A DNA stretch of 64,000 nucleotides, taken from positions 4,092,001 through 4,156,000 of the forward strand of contig NZ_CP084296.1 in NCBI RefSeq assembly GCF_020271745.1. Direction: 5' to 3'. Source of the stretch: Providencia alcalifaciens. Its GTDB lineage: Bacteria; Pseudomonadota; Gammaproteobacteria; Enterobacterales; Enterobacteriaceae. The position numbers were made by a program, and so were the translations under genes. The notes beneath the pieces are model-generated. The model saw only the letters and a program-made list of their open reading frames with translations, searched no databases and was not told where the DNA came from. Below are positions 20,762-30,744 of the stretch, piece after piece (position 1 is the stretch's first letter; every line of letters begins with the position of its first letter).

Positions 20762-22057
20762 TTATTTTGATTTTTTGAGAAGTAAGTTAGCTAATGTTCT
20801 CACACCAATCCCCGTTGCCCCTTCAGCCCATAAGCTCACTGGCGATTTACGGTAAGTTGCTGAGCAATCGATATGTACCCAATTTTGACGGTAGTTTTCA
20901 ACAAAGTAAGACAAGAAGGCTGCCGCTGTGCTTGCACCCGCAGTATGCGAAGGCGCTGCAATATTATTCAGGTCAGCAAAACCAGAAGGCAGTTGTTGAC
21001 GATGGAATTCAGCTAATGGTAAGCGCCAGAATAATTCGAACTCTTCATCTGATGCTGACATTAATTCTGCGACTAATTTGTCATCGAAACTCAATACTGA
21101 GTGGTAGTCATTACCCACTGCTGTTTTCGCTGCTCCTGTTAAGGTTGCGGCATCGATTAATAACGTTGGTTTCTCTTTGCTTGCATCAATCAGACCATCT
21201 GCTAACACTAAGCGGCCTTCCGCATCGGTATTCATGATTTCAACAGATTTACCATTACGATAACGAATAATATCCCCTAATTTAAACGCATTACCGCTTA
21301 CCATGTTATCTGCAATGCACAGGAATAATTTCACGCGTTTGTTTAAACCACGAGTGATCGCGAGCGCTAAAGAACCGACTAATGTTGCCGCACCGCCCAT
21401 ATCCGCTTTCATCGAATTCATCGAAGCAGATGGCTTAATGCTATAACCCCCTGAATCGAAGGTAATGCCTTTACCCACTAAACAGGCAAACACAGGCGTT
21501 TTTTCATCTTTACCTGGGTTGTAATCCAATGCCAACAATACTGGCGGGCGGCTTGAACCACGACCCACAGTATGAATACCTGCATAACCTTGTTCTAATA
21601 GGTCATCGCCTTTGACAATGCGGTAACTGATATCTTGAGCGCCGACTTTGCACAGTAAGTCGATTGAACGCTGAGCCAGTTGCTCAGGGCCTAATTCTTC
21701 GGCAGGAGCATTGATCGTGTCACGAACCCAATCAATCGTGTTGATACGTTGCTCTAATTCTTTGCGATCTGCTTCTTGCAGTGCTGGCCATTCGATGGTT
21801 CTCGCCCCTTTTGGTGCACGGAAACCTTGCCAAAATGCCCAACTTTTTTCTAAGTCCCAACCTTCGCCAGTTAATGAAACATTACGAATGCCTTGGCTAT
21901 CTAACTTACGACCAGCACTTTGTACGGCACACAGTTTACCTGGGTGCTTAAGGTGGATAGTCATGCCTTTATCGTTTGAGCTTAATAGAGCGCCTTCACC
22001 CCAGCATGGTGCTGCAGGTTCGCATGTAATCATGACTGGCATAATTTGTTTGGTCAT
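20762..22057 (-). CDS. pepB: Peptidase B (M17 leucyl aminopeptidase family)
   Basis: From the chosen start, [15 protein letters not shown], the protein has 431 residues, close to E. coli PepB. The M17 signature NTDAEGRL and the metal ligands in [14 protein letters not shown] and MKADMGGAA are present. It is a cytoplasmic hexameric, dimetal aminopeptidase. A longer in-frame start seven codons upstream (22078) is possible, but GAGAA lies 7 bases before the shorter one and the shorter form aligns with the family. It lies downstream of iscX with a terminator between them. Confidence 0.94.
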   Translation of the reverse strand: MTKQIMPVMITCEPAAPCWGEGALLSSNDKGMTIHLKHPGKLCAVQSAGRKLDSQGIRNVSLTGEGWDLEKSWAFWQGFRAPKGARTIEWPALQEADRKELEQRINTIDWVRDTINAPAEELGPEQLAQRSIDLLCKVGAQDISYRIVKGDDLLEQGYAGIHTVGRGSSRPPVLLALDYNPGKDEKTPVFACLVGKGITFDSGGYSIKPSASMNSMKADMGGAATLVGSLALAITRGLNKRVKLFLCIADNMVSGNAFKLGDIIRYRNGKSVEIMNTDAEGRLVLADGLIDASKEKPTLLIDAATLTGAAKTAVGNDYHSVLSFDDKLVAELMSASDEEFELFWRLPLAEFHRQQLPSGFADLNNIAAPSHTAGASTAAAFLSYFVENYRQNWVHIDCSATYRKSPVSLWAEGATGIGVRTLANLLLKKSK

Positions 22058-22245
22058 TATTTTTCTCACTTTATCCACTACGTTGATTATTGCGGGATCT
22101 TGAATTTAGCTTATCACTTTCTGCTATCAATCTTTGCTAATTCGCCAACTATACCCTAAAAACGGCAATATTATTGAATTTAGTTCCTATCGGACCGATT
22201 GATTCATTTAAAGTATTTTACTTGCTGTAAGGTCTTGGCGCAGAT

Positions 22246-22287
22246 GAAAAAAAACCGGATGCAACCTGTTCAGCGCTATCCGGTTTT
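22246..22287 (-). terminator. Terminator of iscX
   Basis: A 10-bp stem (22278-22287 with 22251-22260) is followed by eight T on the minus strand, just past the iscX stop. Confidence 0.85.
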
Positions 22288-22300
22288 TTATCCACGAAAA

Positions 22301-22501
22301 TTATTCGTACTCGTCCAGCCAGACTAACAGAATAGCTTCGAGGATTTTTTCGTTAGATTTTTGTGGATCATCATCAAAATCTTCTAAGTCGCAGATCCAT
22401 TGATGCATATCCGTGAAACGCACGGTTTTTGGGTCTGTATCCGGGTAAGCATCATAGAGTGCTTCACCGATTTCACGACTGTTTGTCCACTTTAGGCTCA
22501 T
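22301..22501 (-). CDS. iscX: IscX, iron-binding regulator of IscS
   Basis: The protein has 66 residues with the family features: start [20 protein letters not shown], the RFTDMHQWI helix and an acidic surface (DLEDFDDDP) ending VWLDEYE. IscX binds IscS in competition with frataxin and modulates cluster assembly. In E. coli it directly follows fdx in the isc operon. Here it is separated from fdx by about 2.6 kb containing two foreign-looking genes and a repeat, so it must rely on readthrough or another promoter. Confidence 0.95.
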   Translation of the reverse strand: MSLKWTNSREIGEALYDAYPDTDPKTVRFTDMHQWICDLEDFDDDPQKSNEKILEAILLVWLDEYE

Positions 22502-22575
22502 ATTTTTTCCAAATTCTACAAAGTAAGTTTTTGGGGATTATACCGCTCTAAATAATATTGCCTAATACTTTTAAT

Positions 22576-23373
22576 TTACTCACTATTTTTAGTTAGCTGA
22601 GGTAAGTCTATCAGCGTCTCCAAACACGCGAGAGTGATACCATGCTCCCTTAAGGCAGTGAATAAACCATTAGACGAAACATGAGAACAACCGAGTTTAT
22701 CTTTAATATGTTGAATTCTTTTATGCTCATTAGCTTCCGCACATCCTTGAATATAGCTAATTTCTTTGACTTTACAGTGCGATAATAACAAACGAATTGT
22801 GATCATTTCTTTGCGCGTAAAACGAATATGACCAAAACGCATATATTTGTGAGGGTTTAATAATTCTGGTGCTGCATTTTTTGTTTTCCCTAATAATTTG
22901 GTATCTAAGGATATATTAGCCCGCATAGGTAGGACAACTTCAGGGCTTTTTTTCCACAACTGGTAGGCATACTCTGAAATAATAGGGCGATGCTTATAGA
23001 TGGATAACATATCTGAGAATGTCAGTTGCTTATTTGAATTTACCGTTGTGATTTCAAAGGTATTTTCATATCGATTACAAAAGTCTACTTTAAACTTGTT
23101 CTTTTTAGCCTTAGCAAGAATTTGCTGTAGTGAATCTGAGTAGTTATTCCAATATTGCAGGCTTGATTTTAGTCGCTCTTCCACTAATTTATCTAAATCA
23201 TTAGCTATAGAAACCAATTGCCACTCATAATTATTGGAGGCTATATGCATATTTTTATTTTTTATATCTATACAAAAGTAGGTGATATCAATATCATGCC
23301 AGTCAAATATACTTGAAAATTCATTTTTAAAATTATTGCATACCCCTTCAAACACTAAACTTTCTACATTCAT
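22576..23373 (-). CDS. Putative LuxR-type DNA-binding regulator
   Basis: The protein has 265 residues from the chosen start, MNVESLVFEG, which GAGGG precedes by 8 bases; a start ten codons upstream has no such site. The C-terminal ~70 residues (RFTRKEMITIRLLLSHCKVKEI to HVSSNGLFTALREHGI) fit a divergent LuxR helix-turn-helix. The N-terminal ~170 residues resemble no sensor domain I can name. Codon use is AT-rich, unlike the isc genes, suggesting acquisition. It lies 54 bases after the transporter gene, on the same strand, and probably regulates it; that link is an inference. Confidence 0.65.
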   Translation of the reverse strand: MNVESLVFEGVCNNFKNEFSSIFDWHDIDITYFCIDIKNKNMHIASNNYEWQLVSIANDLDKLVEERLKSSLQYWNNYSDSLQQILAKAKKNKFKVDFCNRYENTFEITTVNSNKQLTFSDMLSIYKHRPIISEYAYQLWKKSPEVVLPMRANISLDTKLLGKTKNAAPELLNPHKYMRFGHIRFTRKEMITIRLLLSHCKVKEISYIQGCAEANEHKRIQHIKDKLGCSHVSSNGLFTALREHGITLACLETLIDLPQLTKNSE

Positions 23374-23427
23374 TTTATATCCCTCAAATTCTTTAAATTT
23401 CAATGTTTATATTTCACTTCCAGATAA

Positions 23428-24600
23428 TTAAATATTTCTTCTATATATAATGAATCGTAGTGAACCACAAAACGTTAAGAACAAACCGATATAAACCACA
23501 TTTATCGATGCAAGATATGTGATTACCAAAGGTGAAAAGCCCCCAAAAAGCATTGCTGCAAAATTAAACCCAAGAGCTAATGTAACGATCTTTCCTTTAG
23601 CAGCCTTAAATAAAATAAAAGGAGTTGTAGCTAAAATCATGGCAGCGTAAATATTGATAATAAACTGTGATAATATAATTAATTCAATGGATTGAGTATT
23701 TATCATTACATAAGCTGGAATAGAAAAAAACACCATGAAAATGACACCTAGATTAAATACCTTTTCCACGGCATTATATTTATCCGCTAGCCACCCGAAA
23801 ATTAACATTAATAAAAGTGCTAGAATTGCAAGTGATAATGCCCAGTTAGTTTTATCTACGATAACTTGCATTTTATCAAGAAGTACAACGGTTGAAAAAT
23901 GTTGTACAAAGAACATAATATTCCCTGGTATCGTTAATAAAAATACTGAAAACATATGAGTATAATTGACCTTTTCTTCATTAATTTCTTTAGTATTATT
24001 CTCTGGTAATTTAATTCTAAACCAAAAACTGATTGCAATATTAAGTAAACCTAAAAACAATGGAATTCGCCAGCCTACCCTTTGCATAAATTCTGGCTCT
24101 AAAAAGTACTCAAGAGAAAAAACGACACTTAATGAAAAAATAATACCAAGTAATGTACTACCATTTATTATGGCTGATAGCCTTGCCTTTTCATTATGTT
24201 TAGAGTGATTAAAAAGATAGGTTATTAATGATGGATATTCCCCTGCATAACTAAATGCCAATGCCATTTGTAAAATTAAAATAGCAATAGGCGTATAATT
24301 ACCTAATAAACTAATAGGTAATAAAGCCATGCAAAGTGTTGCTGTCCCTGTAATAAAACTTGTTAATACTAAAGCGGATTTTTTACCTTTTATATCCGCA
24401 TAGCGCCCTATTACATAAGCACCAATGGGTCGAATAATAAATCGCAATGCAAATATTCCCCATACCATTTCAGTCGCTTGGTTATAACCCAGCCGTTCTA
24501 ATTCTGCACTTAAATAACCCGATATAGCAGCAAAAATAGCAATATCATAATACTCCAATGTATTTCCTGCTACGGCACCAAATCGATACTTCCATTTCAT
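23428..24600 (-). CDS. MFS transporter, metabolite:H+ symporter (MHS)-like
   Basis: The protein has 390 residues from MKWKYRFG, chosen because AGGA sits 8 bases upstream; twelve further in-frame codons exist upstream. GNTLEYYD at residues 12-19 is the MHS (ProP/KgtP-type) signature and GRYADIKGKK is motif A of MFS carriers. About 12 hydrophobic segments follow. Substrates of MHS carriers include organic acids, betaine and proline; none can be assigned here. The gene is strongly AT-rich. It pairs with the downstream LuxR-like gene, and both sit between fdx and iscX. Confidence 0.8.
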   Translation of the reverse strand: MKWKYRFGAVAGNTLEYYDIAIFAAISGYLSAELERLGYNQATEMVWGIFALRFIIRPIGAYVIGRYADIKGKKSALVLTSFITGTATLCMALLPISLLGNYTPIAILILQMALAFSYAGEYPSLITYLFNHSKHNEKARLSAIINGSTLLGIIFSLSVVFSLEYFLEPEFMQRVGWRIPLFLGLLNIAISFWFRIKLPENNTKEINEEKVNYTHMFSVFLLTIPGNIMFFVQHFSTVVLLDKMQVIVDKTNWALSLAILALLLMLIFGWLADKYNAVEKVFNLGVIFMVFFSIPAYVMINTQSIELIILSQFIINIYAAMILATTPFILFKAAKGKIVTLALGFNFAAMLFGGFSPLVITYLASINVVYIGLFLTFCGSLRFIIYRRNI

Positions 24601-24834
24601 AATAAAATCCTTTTTATATAATATAAAAATTACCAATTTAAATAATAAGTAATTTATAGGCTTCCTTTGACCAATGGAGGTTTATTTATATCATCGAGAG
24701 GGAGAAATAAAAAGAATGGATTTAAATTAAAAATTAAAATTAAAAGGTTAATATTTTAATTAATTAAATATGAAAAATAAGCAGGATGAAATTTAAATCA
24801 TGCTTTCGAAATATAAAAACTTGATGCTCTAAAT
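24601..24834. other. AT-rich non-coding region upstream of the MHS transporter
   Basis: This stretch is almost pure A/T in places and should hold the promoter of the transporter-regulator pair. I could not pick out a convincing -35/-10 pair or an operator. Confidence 0.4.
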
Positions 24835-25080
24835 AGTTCGTGCTGTAGCTAGGCGGCAAAGGAGCTAATCCCTAGGAGCATACACAAGTATGTGACTAGG
24901 GTTAGCGAGTGTAGCCAACAACGCTACGGCGCGAACTATGACGAGCCTAGGCGGCAAAGGTGCTAATCCCTAGAAGCATACACAAGTATGTGACTAGGGT
25001 TAGCGAGTGTAGCCAACAACGCTACGGTGAGAACTATGACGAGCGAGTCGATAACGCTACGGCGTGAACTACATAACGAG
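24835..25080. repeat. Tandem palindromic interspersed-type repeat, two 98-bp copies plus a fragment
   Basis: Copy one spans roughly 24849-24946 and copy two 24947-25044; they match base for base at an offset of 98 with only a few differences. A third partial copy (AACGCTACGGCG and GAACTA) lies at 25053-25080. Each copy folds back: CTAATCCCTAG pairs with CTAGGGTTAG, and inside that CATAC pairs with GTATG around ACAA. Copy one also has ~14-bp imperfect terminal inverted repeats at 24836-24849 and 24923-24936. It looks like a REP/MITE-like element and ends two bases before the fdx stop. Confidence 0.85.
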
Positions 25081-25082
25081 CA

Positions 25083-25418
25083 TCAGTGTTCACGGGCATG
25101 GTTAATCGTATACTTCGGAATATCCACAACAAGATCCTCATCCGCCACCAATGCCTGGCAGCTTAGACGGCTTTCTGGCTCAAGGCCCCATGCTTTATCT
25201 AGCATGTCATCTTCGAGTTCGCTGCTCTCTTCGAGTGAATCAAAGCCTTCACGAACGATGCAGTGGCAGGTTGTGCATGCGCAGGATTTTTCGCAGGCAT
25301 GGTCGATTTCAATTCCATTGCGCAGTGCTACGTCTAAAATGGATTCGCCCTCTTGTGCTTCGACTACGGCACCTTCCGGACATAATGTACTATGAGGTAA
25401 AAAAACGATTTTAGGCAT
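25083..25418 (-). CDS. fdx: [2Fe-2S] ferredoxin of the Isc system
   Basis: The protein has 111 residues. Cluster ligands are Cys42, Cys48, Cys51 (in CEKSCACTTC) and Cys87 (SRLSCQAL). Fdx supplies electrons during cluster assembly on IscU. It starts 2 bases after the hscA stop, so translation is coupled. Its stop is almost touched by the repeat at 24835-25080; iscX, normally next, is displaced. Confidence 0.97.
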   Translation of the reverse strand: MPKIVFLPHSTLCPEGAVVEAQEGESILDVALRNGIEIDHACEKSCACTTCHCIVREGFDSLEESSELEDDMLDKAWGLEPESRLSCQALVADEDLVVDIPKYTINHAREH

Positions 25419-25420
25419 AA

Positions 25421-27271
25421 TTATATCTCATCCACAGAATGGCCTGACAGCGCCTGACGAATTGAAGCATCCATTCGGCGAGCGGCAAATTCTTGGGATT
25501 TCTTATCCAGTTGTTTAATTGCATTTTCAATAACAGTAGGGTCTGTGCCTTCTACTGCTTGGATTAACTCATTGACCGCATTATCAATTTCTGACTCTTC
25601 GGTTGGAGTCAGTAAATGTGCATCTTGCTCTAATGCGCTCGTTAAACTTTCAAGCACTCTTGCCGCTTCAACTTTTTGCTCCGCTAGGCGGCGCGCATTT
25701 AAATCATCTTGCGCGTTAGTCATTGAATCTTTAATCATGGTTGAAATTTCGGTGTCAGTTAAACCGTAGGATGGCTTAACTTGAATCGATGCGGCAACAC
25801 CCGTGGATTTTTCCATGGCACTCACGCTGAGTAAGCCATCGGCATCCACTTGGAATGTGACACGAATATGTGCGCCACCTGCCGCCATTGGCGGAATGTC
25901 ACGCAGTGTAAAGCGGGCTAATGAACGACAATCCGAAACCATTTCACGCTCACCTTGTACAACGTGAACGCTCATCGCGGTTTGTCCATCTTTAAATGTT
26001 GTGAACTCTTGCGCACGGGCTACAGGGATAGTGGTATTTCGTGGGATCACTTTTTCCACTAAGCCGCCCATGGTTTCCAAACCTAATGACAGCGGGATCA
26101 CATCCAATAGCAGCATATCGCTATCCGGTTTATTTCCTACTAAAATATCGGCTTGAATTGCAGCACCGATAGCAACAACTTTATCGGGGTCAATAGAGGT
26201 TAATGGCGTACGACCAAAAAACTCACCCACTTTTTCACGAACTAATGGTACGCGAGTCGAACCGCCAACCATAACCACATTTAAAACATCGTCATTTTCT
26301 ACGCCAGCATCTTTTAAGGCTCGACGACACGCCATCAGTGTACGCTTGATGTGAGTTTCAATCAGTGATTCAAAGGTTTCACGGCTAACTGTACCTTGCC
26401 AATTTGGTAGAGTGATTGTCGCGGCATCAGCGTCACTTAATGCGATTTTTGTTTCGGTGGCAATGTTCAATAATTGGCGCGTTAAACGGTGATCACCCTG
26501 AATGGAAAGCCCCGCTTGCTGTGCAATCCACTGCGCTAATACGTGGTCAAAATCATCGCCACCTAACGCCGTATCACCACCTGTTGCCAACACTTCAAAA
26601 ACACCGCGGCTCAGGCGTAAAATCGAAACGTCAAATGTACCGCCACCTAAATCATAAACAGCAATCACCCCTTCCTGACCGGAATCTAAGCCATAAGCAA
26701 TCGCGGCAGCAGTAGGTTCATTCAGTAAACGCAAAACATGCAAGCCCGCCAAACGAGCTGCATCTTTAGTGCCTTGGCGCTGAGCATCATCAAAGTAAGC
26801 TGGAACCGTGATCACCACGCCATCCATTTCACCGCCAAGGGTTTGTTCGGCACGCTTTGCTAACGTTTTTAAAATATCTGAGGAAACTTGAATAGGATCT
26901 ACTTGCCCTGCTGCTGTTTGAATAAATGGCAGGCCGTTTTCACTCGCTGTTAGCTGGTAAGGTAAACCCGGGTAACGTTTTTGAATATCGGCTAATGAAC
27001 GTCCCATCATGCGTTTCACTGAAATCACGGTGTTGACAGGATCTTGTTCAGATAATTGTTTCGCTTCCCAACCAACAATGCGATTATCTTCTTGATAATT
27101 CACTACAGAAGGAAGCAAATAACGACCTTGTTCATCGGGTAATACCGCCGCTTCACCACTACGAACAGTGGCAATCAGAGAGTGTGTTGTACCAAGATCG
27201 ATCCCTGCTGCCAACTTTCGTTGGTGCGGCGCAGCGGTCATTCCTGGTTCGCTAATTTGTAATAAAGACAT
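25421..27271 (-). CDS. hscA: Fe-S assembly Hsp70 chaperone HscA
   Basis: The protein has 616 residues, a full-length Hsp70: N-terminal ATPase with [25 protein letters not shown] and [15 protein letters not shown], then the substrate-binding domain. HscA uses ATP to help release clusters from IscU, recognising its LPPVK peptide, which is present in the IscU encoded nearby. The gene lies 12 bases after hscB, its J-domain partner. Confidence 0.97.
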   Translation of the reverse strand: MSLLQISEPGMTAAPHQRKLAAGIDLGTTHSLIATVRSGEAAVLPDEQGRYLLPSVVNYQEDNRIVGWEAKQLSEQDPVNTVISVKRMMGRSLADIQKRYPGLPYQLTASENGLPFIQTAAGQVDPIQVSSDILKTLAKRAEQTLGGEMDGVVITVPAYFDDAQRQGTKDAARLAGLHVLRLLNEPTAAAIAYGLDSGQEGVIAVYDLGGGTFDVSILRLSRGVFEVLATGGDTALGGDDFDHVLAQWIAQQAGLSIQGDHRLTRQLLNIATETKIALSDADAATITLPNWQGTVSRETFESLIETHIKRTLMACRRALKDAGVENDDVLNVVMVGGSTRVPLVREKVGEFFGRTPLTSIDPDKVVAIGAAIQADILVGNKPDSDMLLLDVIPLSLGLETMGGLVEKVIPRNTTIPVARAQEFTTFKDGQTAMSVHVVQGEREMVSDCRSLARFTLRDIPPMAAGGAHIRVTFQVDADGLLSVSAMEKSTGVAASIQVKPSYGLTDTEISTMIKDSMTNAQDDLNARRLAEQKVEAARVLESLTSALEQDAHLLTPTEESEIDNAVNELIQAVEGTDPTVIENAIKQLDKKSQEFAARRMDASIRQALSGHSVDEI

Positions 27272-27283
27272 AATCGTTTTCTC

Positions 27284-27805
27284 TTAAAAGTCGTCTAGTA
27301 ACCGTTCTTCGAGTTGCTCAGCTTGTTGCTGTAACTTATCGAGAAAACGCAATTTCCGGACGGTATCAGCGGCTTTTTCCCACTGCATCGCATCAAGTTC
27401 TGAAACCATCAAGGCGCTGCGCGTCTGCTGCATTTGTTTGACATTTTTCATAAAGGCAGACACCCTTTCAAGGGCTTGCGGGCTGTTTTCGATGTTATCT
27501 AACTCTTCGCGTAATTCGAGTTGCTCCATCAAGAATGCCGTGTCATGCATGGTATGTTGTTCGTTATTTATATCAAAACCATGTAATAGCAGCATATATT
27601 CCGCACGTTTCAGCGGATGTCGAAGGGATTGATATGCCGCATTGATAGTCGCAGCATGTTGGAGTGCTTGCATTTTTTCCTGTTCTGAACAGGTTGCAAA
27701 GCGATCGGGATGATATTGTCGCTGTAATTCTTGAAAGCGATGTGTGAGTTGCTCGCTGTCAATCGCGTAATTAGGGGTTAGCCCAAAAAGAGTAAAGTAA
27801 TCCAT
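27284..27805 (-). CDS. hscB: J-domain co-chaperone HscB
   Basis: The protein has 173 residues. An N-terminal J domain contains the HPDRF motif (about residues 37-41) and the C-terminal helical domain is typical of HscB. It delivers IscU to HscA and stimulates its ATPase. A large inverted repeat precedes it, in the gap after iscA. Confidence 0.96.
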   Translation of the reverse strand: MDYFTLFGLTPNYAIDSEQLTHRFQELQRQYHPDRFATCSEQEKMQALQHAATINAAYQSLRHPLKRAEYMLLLHGFDINNEQHTMHDTAFLMEQLELREELDNIENSPQALERVSAFMKNVKQMQQTRSALMVSELDAMQWEKAADTVRKLRFLDKLQQQAEQLEERLLDDF

Positions 27806-27830
27806 AAGTGCTCAGTTTCTCGAACCGGGT

Positions 27831-27893
27831 ACCAATGTAGCTAAGCTTAGCTAAAGATCATGTGGTCATTAACGCCACGTTAGTTACATTGGT
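27831..27893 (-). other. Inverted repeat between iscA and hscB
   Basis: Arms 27831-27844 and 27880-27893 match at 13 of 14 positions, with a smaller inner stem. No T-run follows, so it is probably an mRNA processing or partial attenuation structure separating iscRSUA from hscBA-fdx. Confidence 0.55.
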
Positions 27894-27916
27894 CAAGTCA
27901 TGCTCATTTAAAGACA

Positions 27917-28240
27917 TTATACGTGAAAACTTTCACCGCATCCGCATTCACTGTTAACGTTAGGGTTATTAAATTTAAACCCTTCGTTTAAGCCTTCTTT
28001 TACGAAATCCAGCTCAGTGCCGTCTAAATAAACCATGCTTTTGCCATCAATGATGACCTTAACACCTTTGTCTTCAAAAACGGTGTCTTCTTCATTAATT
28101 ACATCAGCGAATTCAAGCACGTATGCCATTCCCGAGCAACCTGAAGTTCTTACACCTAAACGCAAGCCTTCGCCTTTACCACGATTATTCAAAAATGCTT
28201 GAATTCGTTGCGCTGCACTTTCAGTAAGAGAAATCGACAT
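27917..28240 (-). CDS. iscA: A-type Fe-S carrier IscA
   Basis: The protein has 107 residues, exactly the E. coli length, with ligands Cys35 ([10 protein letters not shown]), Cys99 and Cys101 ([10 protein letters not shown]). An upstream in-frame start at 28267 would add nine residues that the family lacks, and GAGG lies 7 bases before the chosen ATG. IscA carries clusters or iron to apo-proteins such as IspG. Confidence 0.96.
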   Translation of the reverse strand: MSISLTESAAQRIQAFLNNRGKGEGLRLGVRTSGCSGMAYVLEFADVINEEDTVFEDKGVKVIIDGKSMVYLDGTELDFVKEGLNEGFKFNNPNVNSECGCGESFHV

Positions 28241-28265
28241 TGCAAACCTCACTTTAGAAACAAAC

Positions 28266-28299
28266 AAGGCAGATGCTAGAAATTATTAGCATCCGCCTT
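28266..28299 (-). other. Hairpin just upstream of iscA
   Basis: AAGGC plus GATGCTA (28266-28278) pair with TAGCATC plus GCCTT (28287-28299), with a single-base internal mismatch. It lies in the iscU-iscA gap and could tune iscA expression. Confidence 0.5.
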
Positions 28300-28380
28300 C
28301 AAATCATCGGTACAACTCATTATATTTAAAGTTGCATAATAAATACATCTTTAATTAATTTGAGTTTAACTATCAGTCGT

Positions 28381-28423
28381 GGGCTGTCCGTTTTTGTTGT
28401 TTATATGGTCTAAGGTACAGCCC
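28381..28423 (-). other. Hairpin downstream of iscU
   Basis: GGGCTGT (28381-28387) pairs with ACAGCCC (28417-28423) around a ~29-nt loop, about 20 bases past the iscU stop. Confidence 0.4.
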
Positions 28424-28444
28424 TTACTTACTGATATTTATCTA

Positions 28445-28831
28445 TTATTTGCCTTGGCGTTTGCTTTTGTAATCAGCAATAGCAGCTTTGATTGCATCTT
28501 CAGCTAGAATTGAGCAGTGAATTTTCACTGGTGGTAATTCTAATTCTTCCGCGATCGCTGTATTTTTGATTGACTCAGCTTCGTCTAAGCTTTTGCCTTT
28601 CATCCACTCAGTTACCAATGAACTTGATGCAATTGCAGAGCCACAACCATAGGTTTTGAAACGTGCATCTTCAATGATACCGTCATCATTTACCTTGATT
28701 TGTAACTTCATAACGTCACCACAAGCAGGTGCACCTACCATACCGCTACCCACGCTTGGATCATTGTTATCAAATGAACCGACGTTACGTGGATTTTCAT
28801 AATGATCGATAACTTTTTCGCTGTAAGCCAT
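28445..28831 (-). CDS. iscU: Fe-S scaffold protein IscU
   Basis: The protein has 128 residues with the cluster ligands Cys37 (GAPACGDV), Cys63 (TYGCGSA) and Cys106 (KIHCSIL), and the HscA-recognised LPPVK at 99-103. Clusters are built on it from IscS sulfur. It starts 24 bases after the iscS stop. Confidence 0.98.
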   Translation of the reverse strand: MAYSEKVIDHYENPRNVGSFDNNDPSVGSGMVGAPACGDVMKLQIKVNDDGIIEDARFKTYGCGSAIASSSLVTEWMKGKSLDEAESIKNTAIAEELELPPVKIHCSILAEDAIKAAIADYKSKRQGK

Positions 28832-28855
28832 TTTTAAACTCCTGAAACTGTCTGA

Positions 28856-30070
28856 TTAATGGTGAGACCATTCGATGCTGTTGAGATCTACGCCTGCTTT
28901 AAACATATCCCATAAAGGAGACAGCTCACGTAAGTGGCCGATCGCACCATGAATTTGTTTAATTGCATAGTCAATTTCTTCTTCTGTCGTAAAGCGACCT
29001 AAAGAAAAACGAATTGAGCTATGAGCCAGTTCATCATTCATACCTAAAGCACGCAGCACGTATGAAGGTTCTAAGCTTGCAGAAGTACATGCTGAACCAG
29101 AGGAAACTGCTAAATCTTTCAGCGACATCATCAATGACTCACCTTCAACATAGTTGAAGCTGACGTTCAGAATGTGCGGCGCACCATTTTCTAAGTCACC
29201 GTTAAGGTAAACTTCTTCGATATCTTTAATACCATTCCATAAACGTAAGCGTAAACCACGCAGACGTTCAGATTCTTGAGCCATTTCTTCTTTAGCGATA
29301 CGGTAAGCTTCGCCCATGCCCACGATTTGGTGGACAGGTAAAGTGCCTGAACGCATACCACGTTCATGACCACCACCATGTTGCTGTGCTTCCAAGCGGA
29401 TACGCGGTTTACGACGAACATACAGTGCGCCGATACCCATTGGTCCGTACAGTTTGTGTGCAGAGAATGACATCAGGTCAACTTTCAACGCTGACAGGTC
29501 GATAGGTAATTTACCAACGCTTTGCGTTGCATCAACGTGGAATACGATACCACGGCTACGGCATAATTCGCCGATTGTCGCGATGTCCTGAACAATACCG
29601 ATTTCGTTATTCACGTGCATGATTGACACTAAAATAGTGTCTTCGCGCATTGCCGCTTCTAACTCTTTCAGGTCAATTAAACCGTTGCTTTGAGGTGCTA
29701 AGTAAGTCACTTCAAAACCTTCACGCTCTAATTGACGGCATGTATCCAGAACCGCTTTATGTTCTGTTTTACAAGTGATGACGTGCTTGCCTTTTTTCTG
29801 ATAGAACTGGGCAGCACCTTTGATAGCTAAGTTATCAGATTCTGTTGCACCTGATGTGAAAACGATTTCACGAGGATCAGCATTCACTAATTCAGCGATT
29901 TGATTACGAGCAATATCTACAGCCTCTTCAGCTTGCCAGCCGAAACGGTGTGAACGAGATGCTGGGTTACCAAAATTCCCATCCATTGTTAGACATTGCA
30001 TCATTTTTTCAGCAACGCGTGGGTCAACAGGCGTAGTCGCTGAATAATCTAGATAAATCGGTAATTTCAT
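28856..30070 (-). CDS. iscS: Cysteine desulfurase IscS
   Basis: The protein has 404 residues, as in E. coli. The PLP lysine is Lys206 (SFSAHKLYG) and the persulfide cysteine Cys328 (SSGSACTSA). It provides sulfur for Fe-S clusters and tRNA thiolation. It lies downstream of iscR with a 144-base structured gap. Confidence 0.98.
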   Translation of the reverse strand: MKLPIYLDYSATTPVDPRVAEKMMQCLTMDGNFGNPASRSHRFGWQAEEAVDIARNQIAELVNADPREIVFTSGATESDNLAIKGAAQFYQKKGKHVITCKTEHKAVLDTCRQLEREGFEVTYLAPQSNGLIDLKELEAAMREDTILVSIMHVNNEIGIVQDIATIGELCRSRGIVFHVDATQSVGKLPIDLSALKVDLMSFSAHKLYGPMGIGALYVRRKPRIRLEAQQHGGGHERGMRSGTLPVHQIVGMGEAYRIAKEEMAQESERLRGLRLRLWNGIKDIEEVYLNGDLENGAPHILNVSFNYVEGESLMMSLKDLAVSSGSACTSASLEPSYVLRALGMNDELAHSSIRFSLGRFTTEEEIDYAIKQIHGAIGHLRELSPLWDMFKAGVDLNSIEWSHH

Positions 30071-30133
30071 TGCTCACATACTCCAAAGGACAAGACAACT
30101 TTGCCTTTAATTTTTTAATGACCCCACTGGTGC

Positions 30134-30170
30134 AAGCCGCTATAGGCTGGGCTTTTTCACCATTTGGTGA
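30134..30170 (-). other. Hairpins in the iscR-iscS spacer
   Basis: Two small stems are visible: AGCC/GGCT (30135-30138 with 30145-30148) and TCACC/GGTGA (30157-30161 with 30166-30170). In E. coli this spacer is structured and is where RyhB action splits iscR from iscSUA; the same role here is an inference. Confidence 0.4.
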
Positions 30171-30214
30171 TCGACTGCAATTTATAATCTATCTTATGTT
30201 AGATACGGACTTAT

Positions 30215-30712
30215 TTAGGCACGAACATTGATAATGGATTCTGGCGTAATGCCGTTCGGCATTGTTTTACGCTTTTCATTATCTTGCCTATCAGCAACAT
30301 CCAGAACTTCTTGATTCTTAACCAGCTCATCAAGGCTGATGCTGCTGAGAAAACTGGTAATTCTGTCACTTAGATCACGCCACAATGCGTGAGTTAAGCA
30401 GCGGTCGCCATTTTGACAACCTTCTTTGTTACCCTGACAACGGGTTGCATCCACGGATTCATCCACCGCAGCAATTACTTCAGCAACAAAAATTTGGTCA
30501 GCATCACGCCCAAGCAGATAACCGCCACCGGGACCGCGAACGCTAGAGACTAAATCGTTTTTACGTAAACGAGAGAAGAGTTGCTCAAGATAAGAGAGGG
30601 AGATTCCCTGACGTTCAGAAATGTCAGCTAAAGGTACTGGACCTGTCTGAGAGTGTAACGCGACATCTAGCATCGCAGTTACTGCGTAACGCCCTTTAGA
30701 AGTGAGTCTCAT
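30215..30712 (-). CDS. iscR: Rrf2-family Fe-S regulator IscR
   Basis: The protein has 165 residues. The start [11 protein letters not shown] matches the family exactly, and GGAG lies 10 bases upstream; the longer frame to 30754 runs into the promoter and is rejected. Cluster ligands are Cys92, Cys99 and Cys105 with His108, one residue longer between the first two than in E. coli. Holo-IscR represses the isc operon. Two 25-bp sites lie upstream of the gene. Confidence 0.97.
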   Translation of the reverse strand: MRLTSKGRYAVTAMLDVALHSQTGPVPLADISERQGISLSYLEQLFSRLRKNDLVSSVRGPGGGYLLGRDADQIFVAEVIAAVDESVDATRCQGNKEGCQNGDRCLTHALWRDLSDRITSFLSSISLDELVKNQEVLDVADRQDNEKRKTMPNGITPESIINVRA

Positions 30713-30744
30713 AACATAAATACTCCGTGGTAAAATATGCAGCA

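Noticed and set aside
24835-25080. Repeat considered as a CRISPR array
   Set aside because: The copies are adjoining 98-bp units with no unique spacers and internal palindromes; no cas genes are near.
28241-28267. Nine-residue N-terminal extension of IscA
   Set aside because: The ribosome site precedes the internal ATG and the shorter protein matches the family length exactly.
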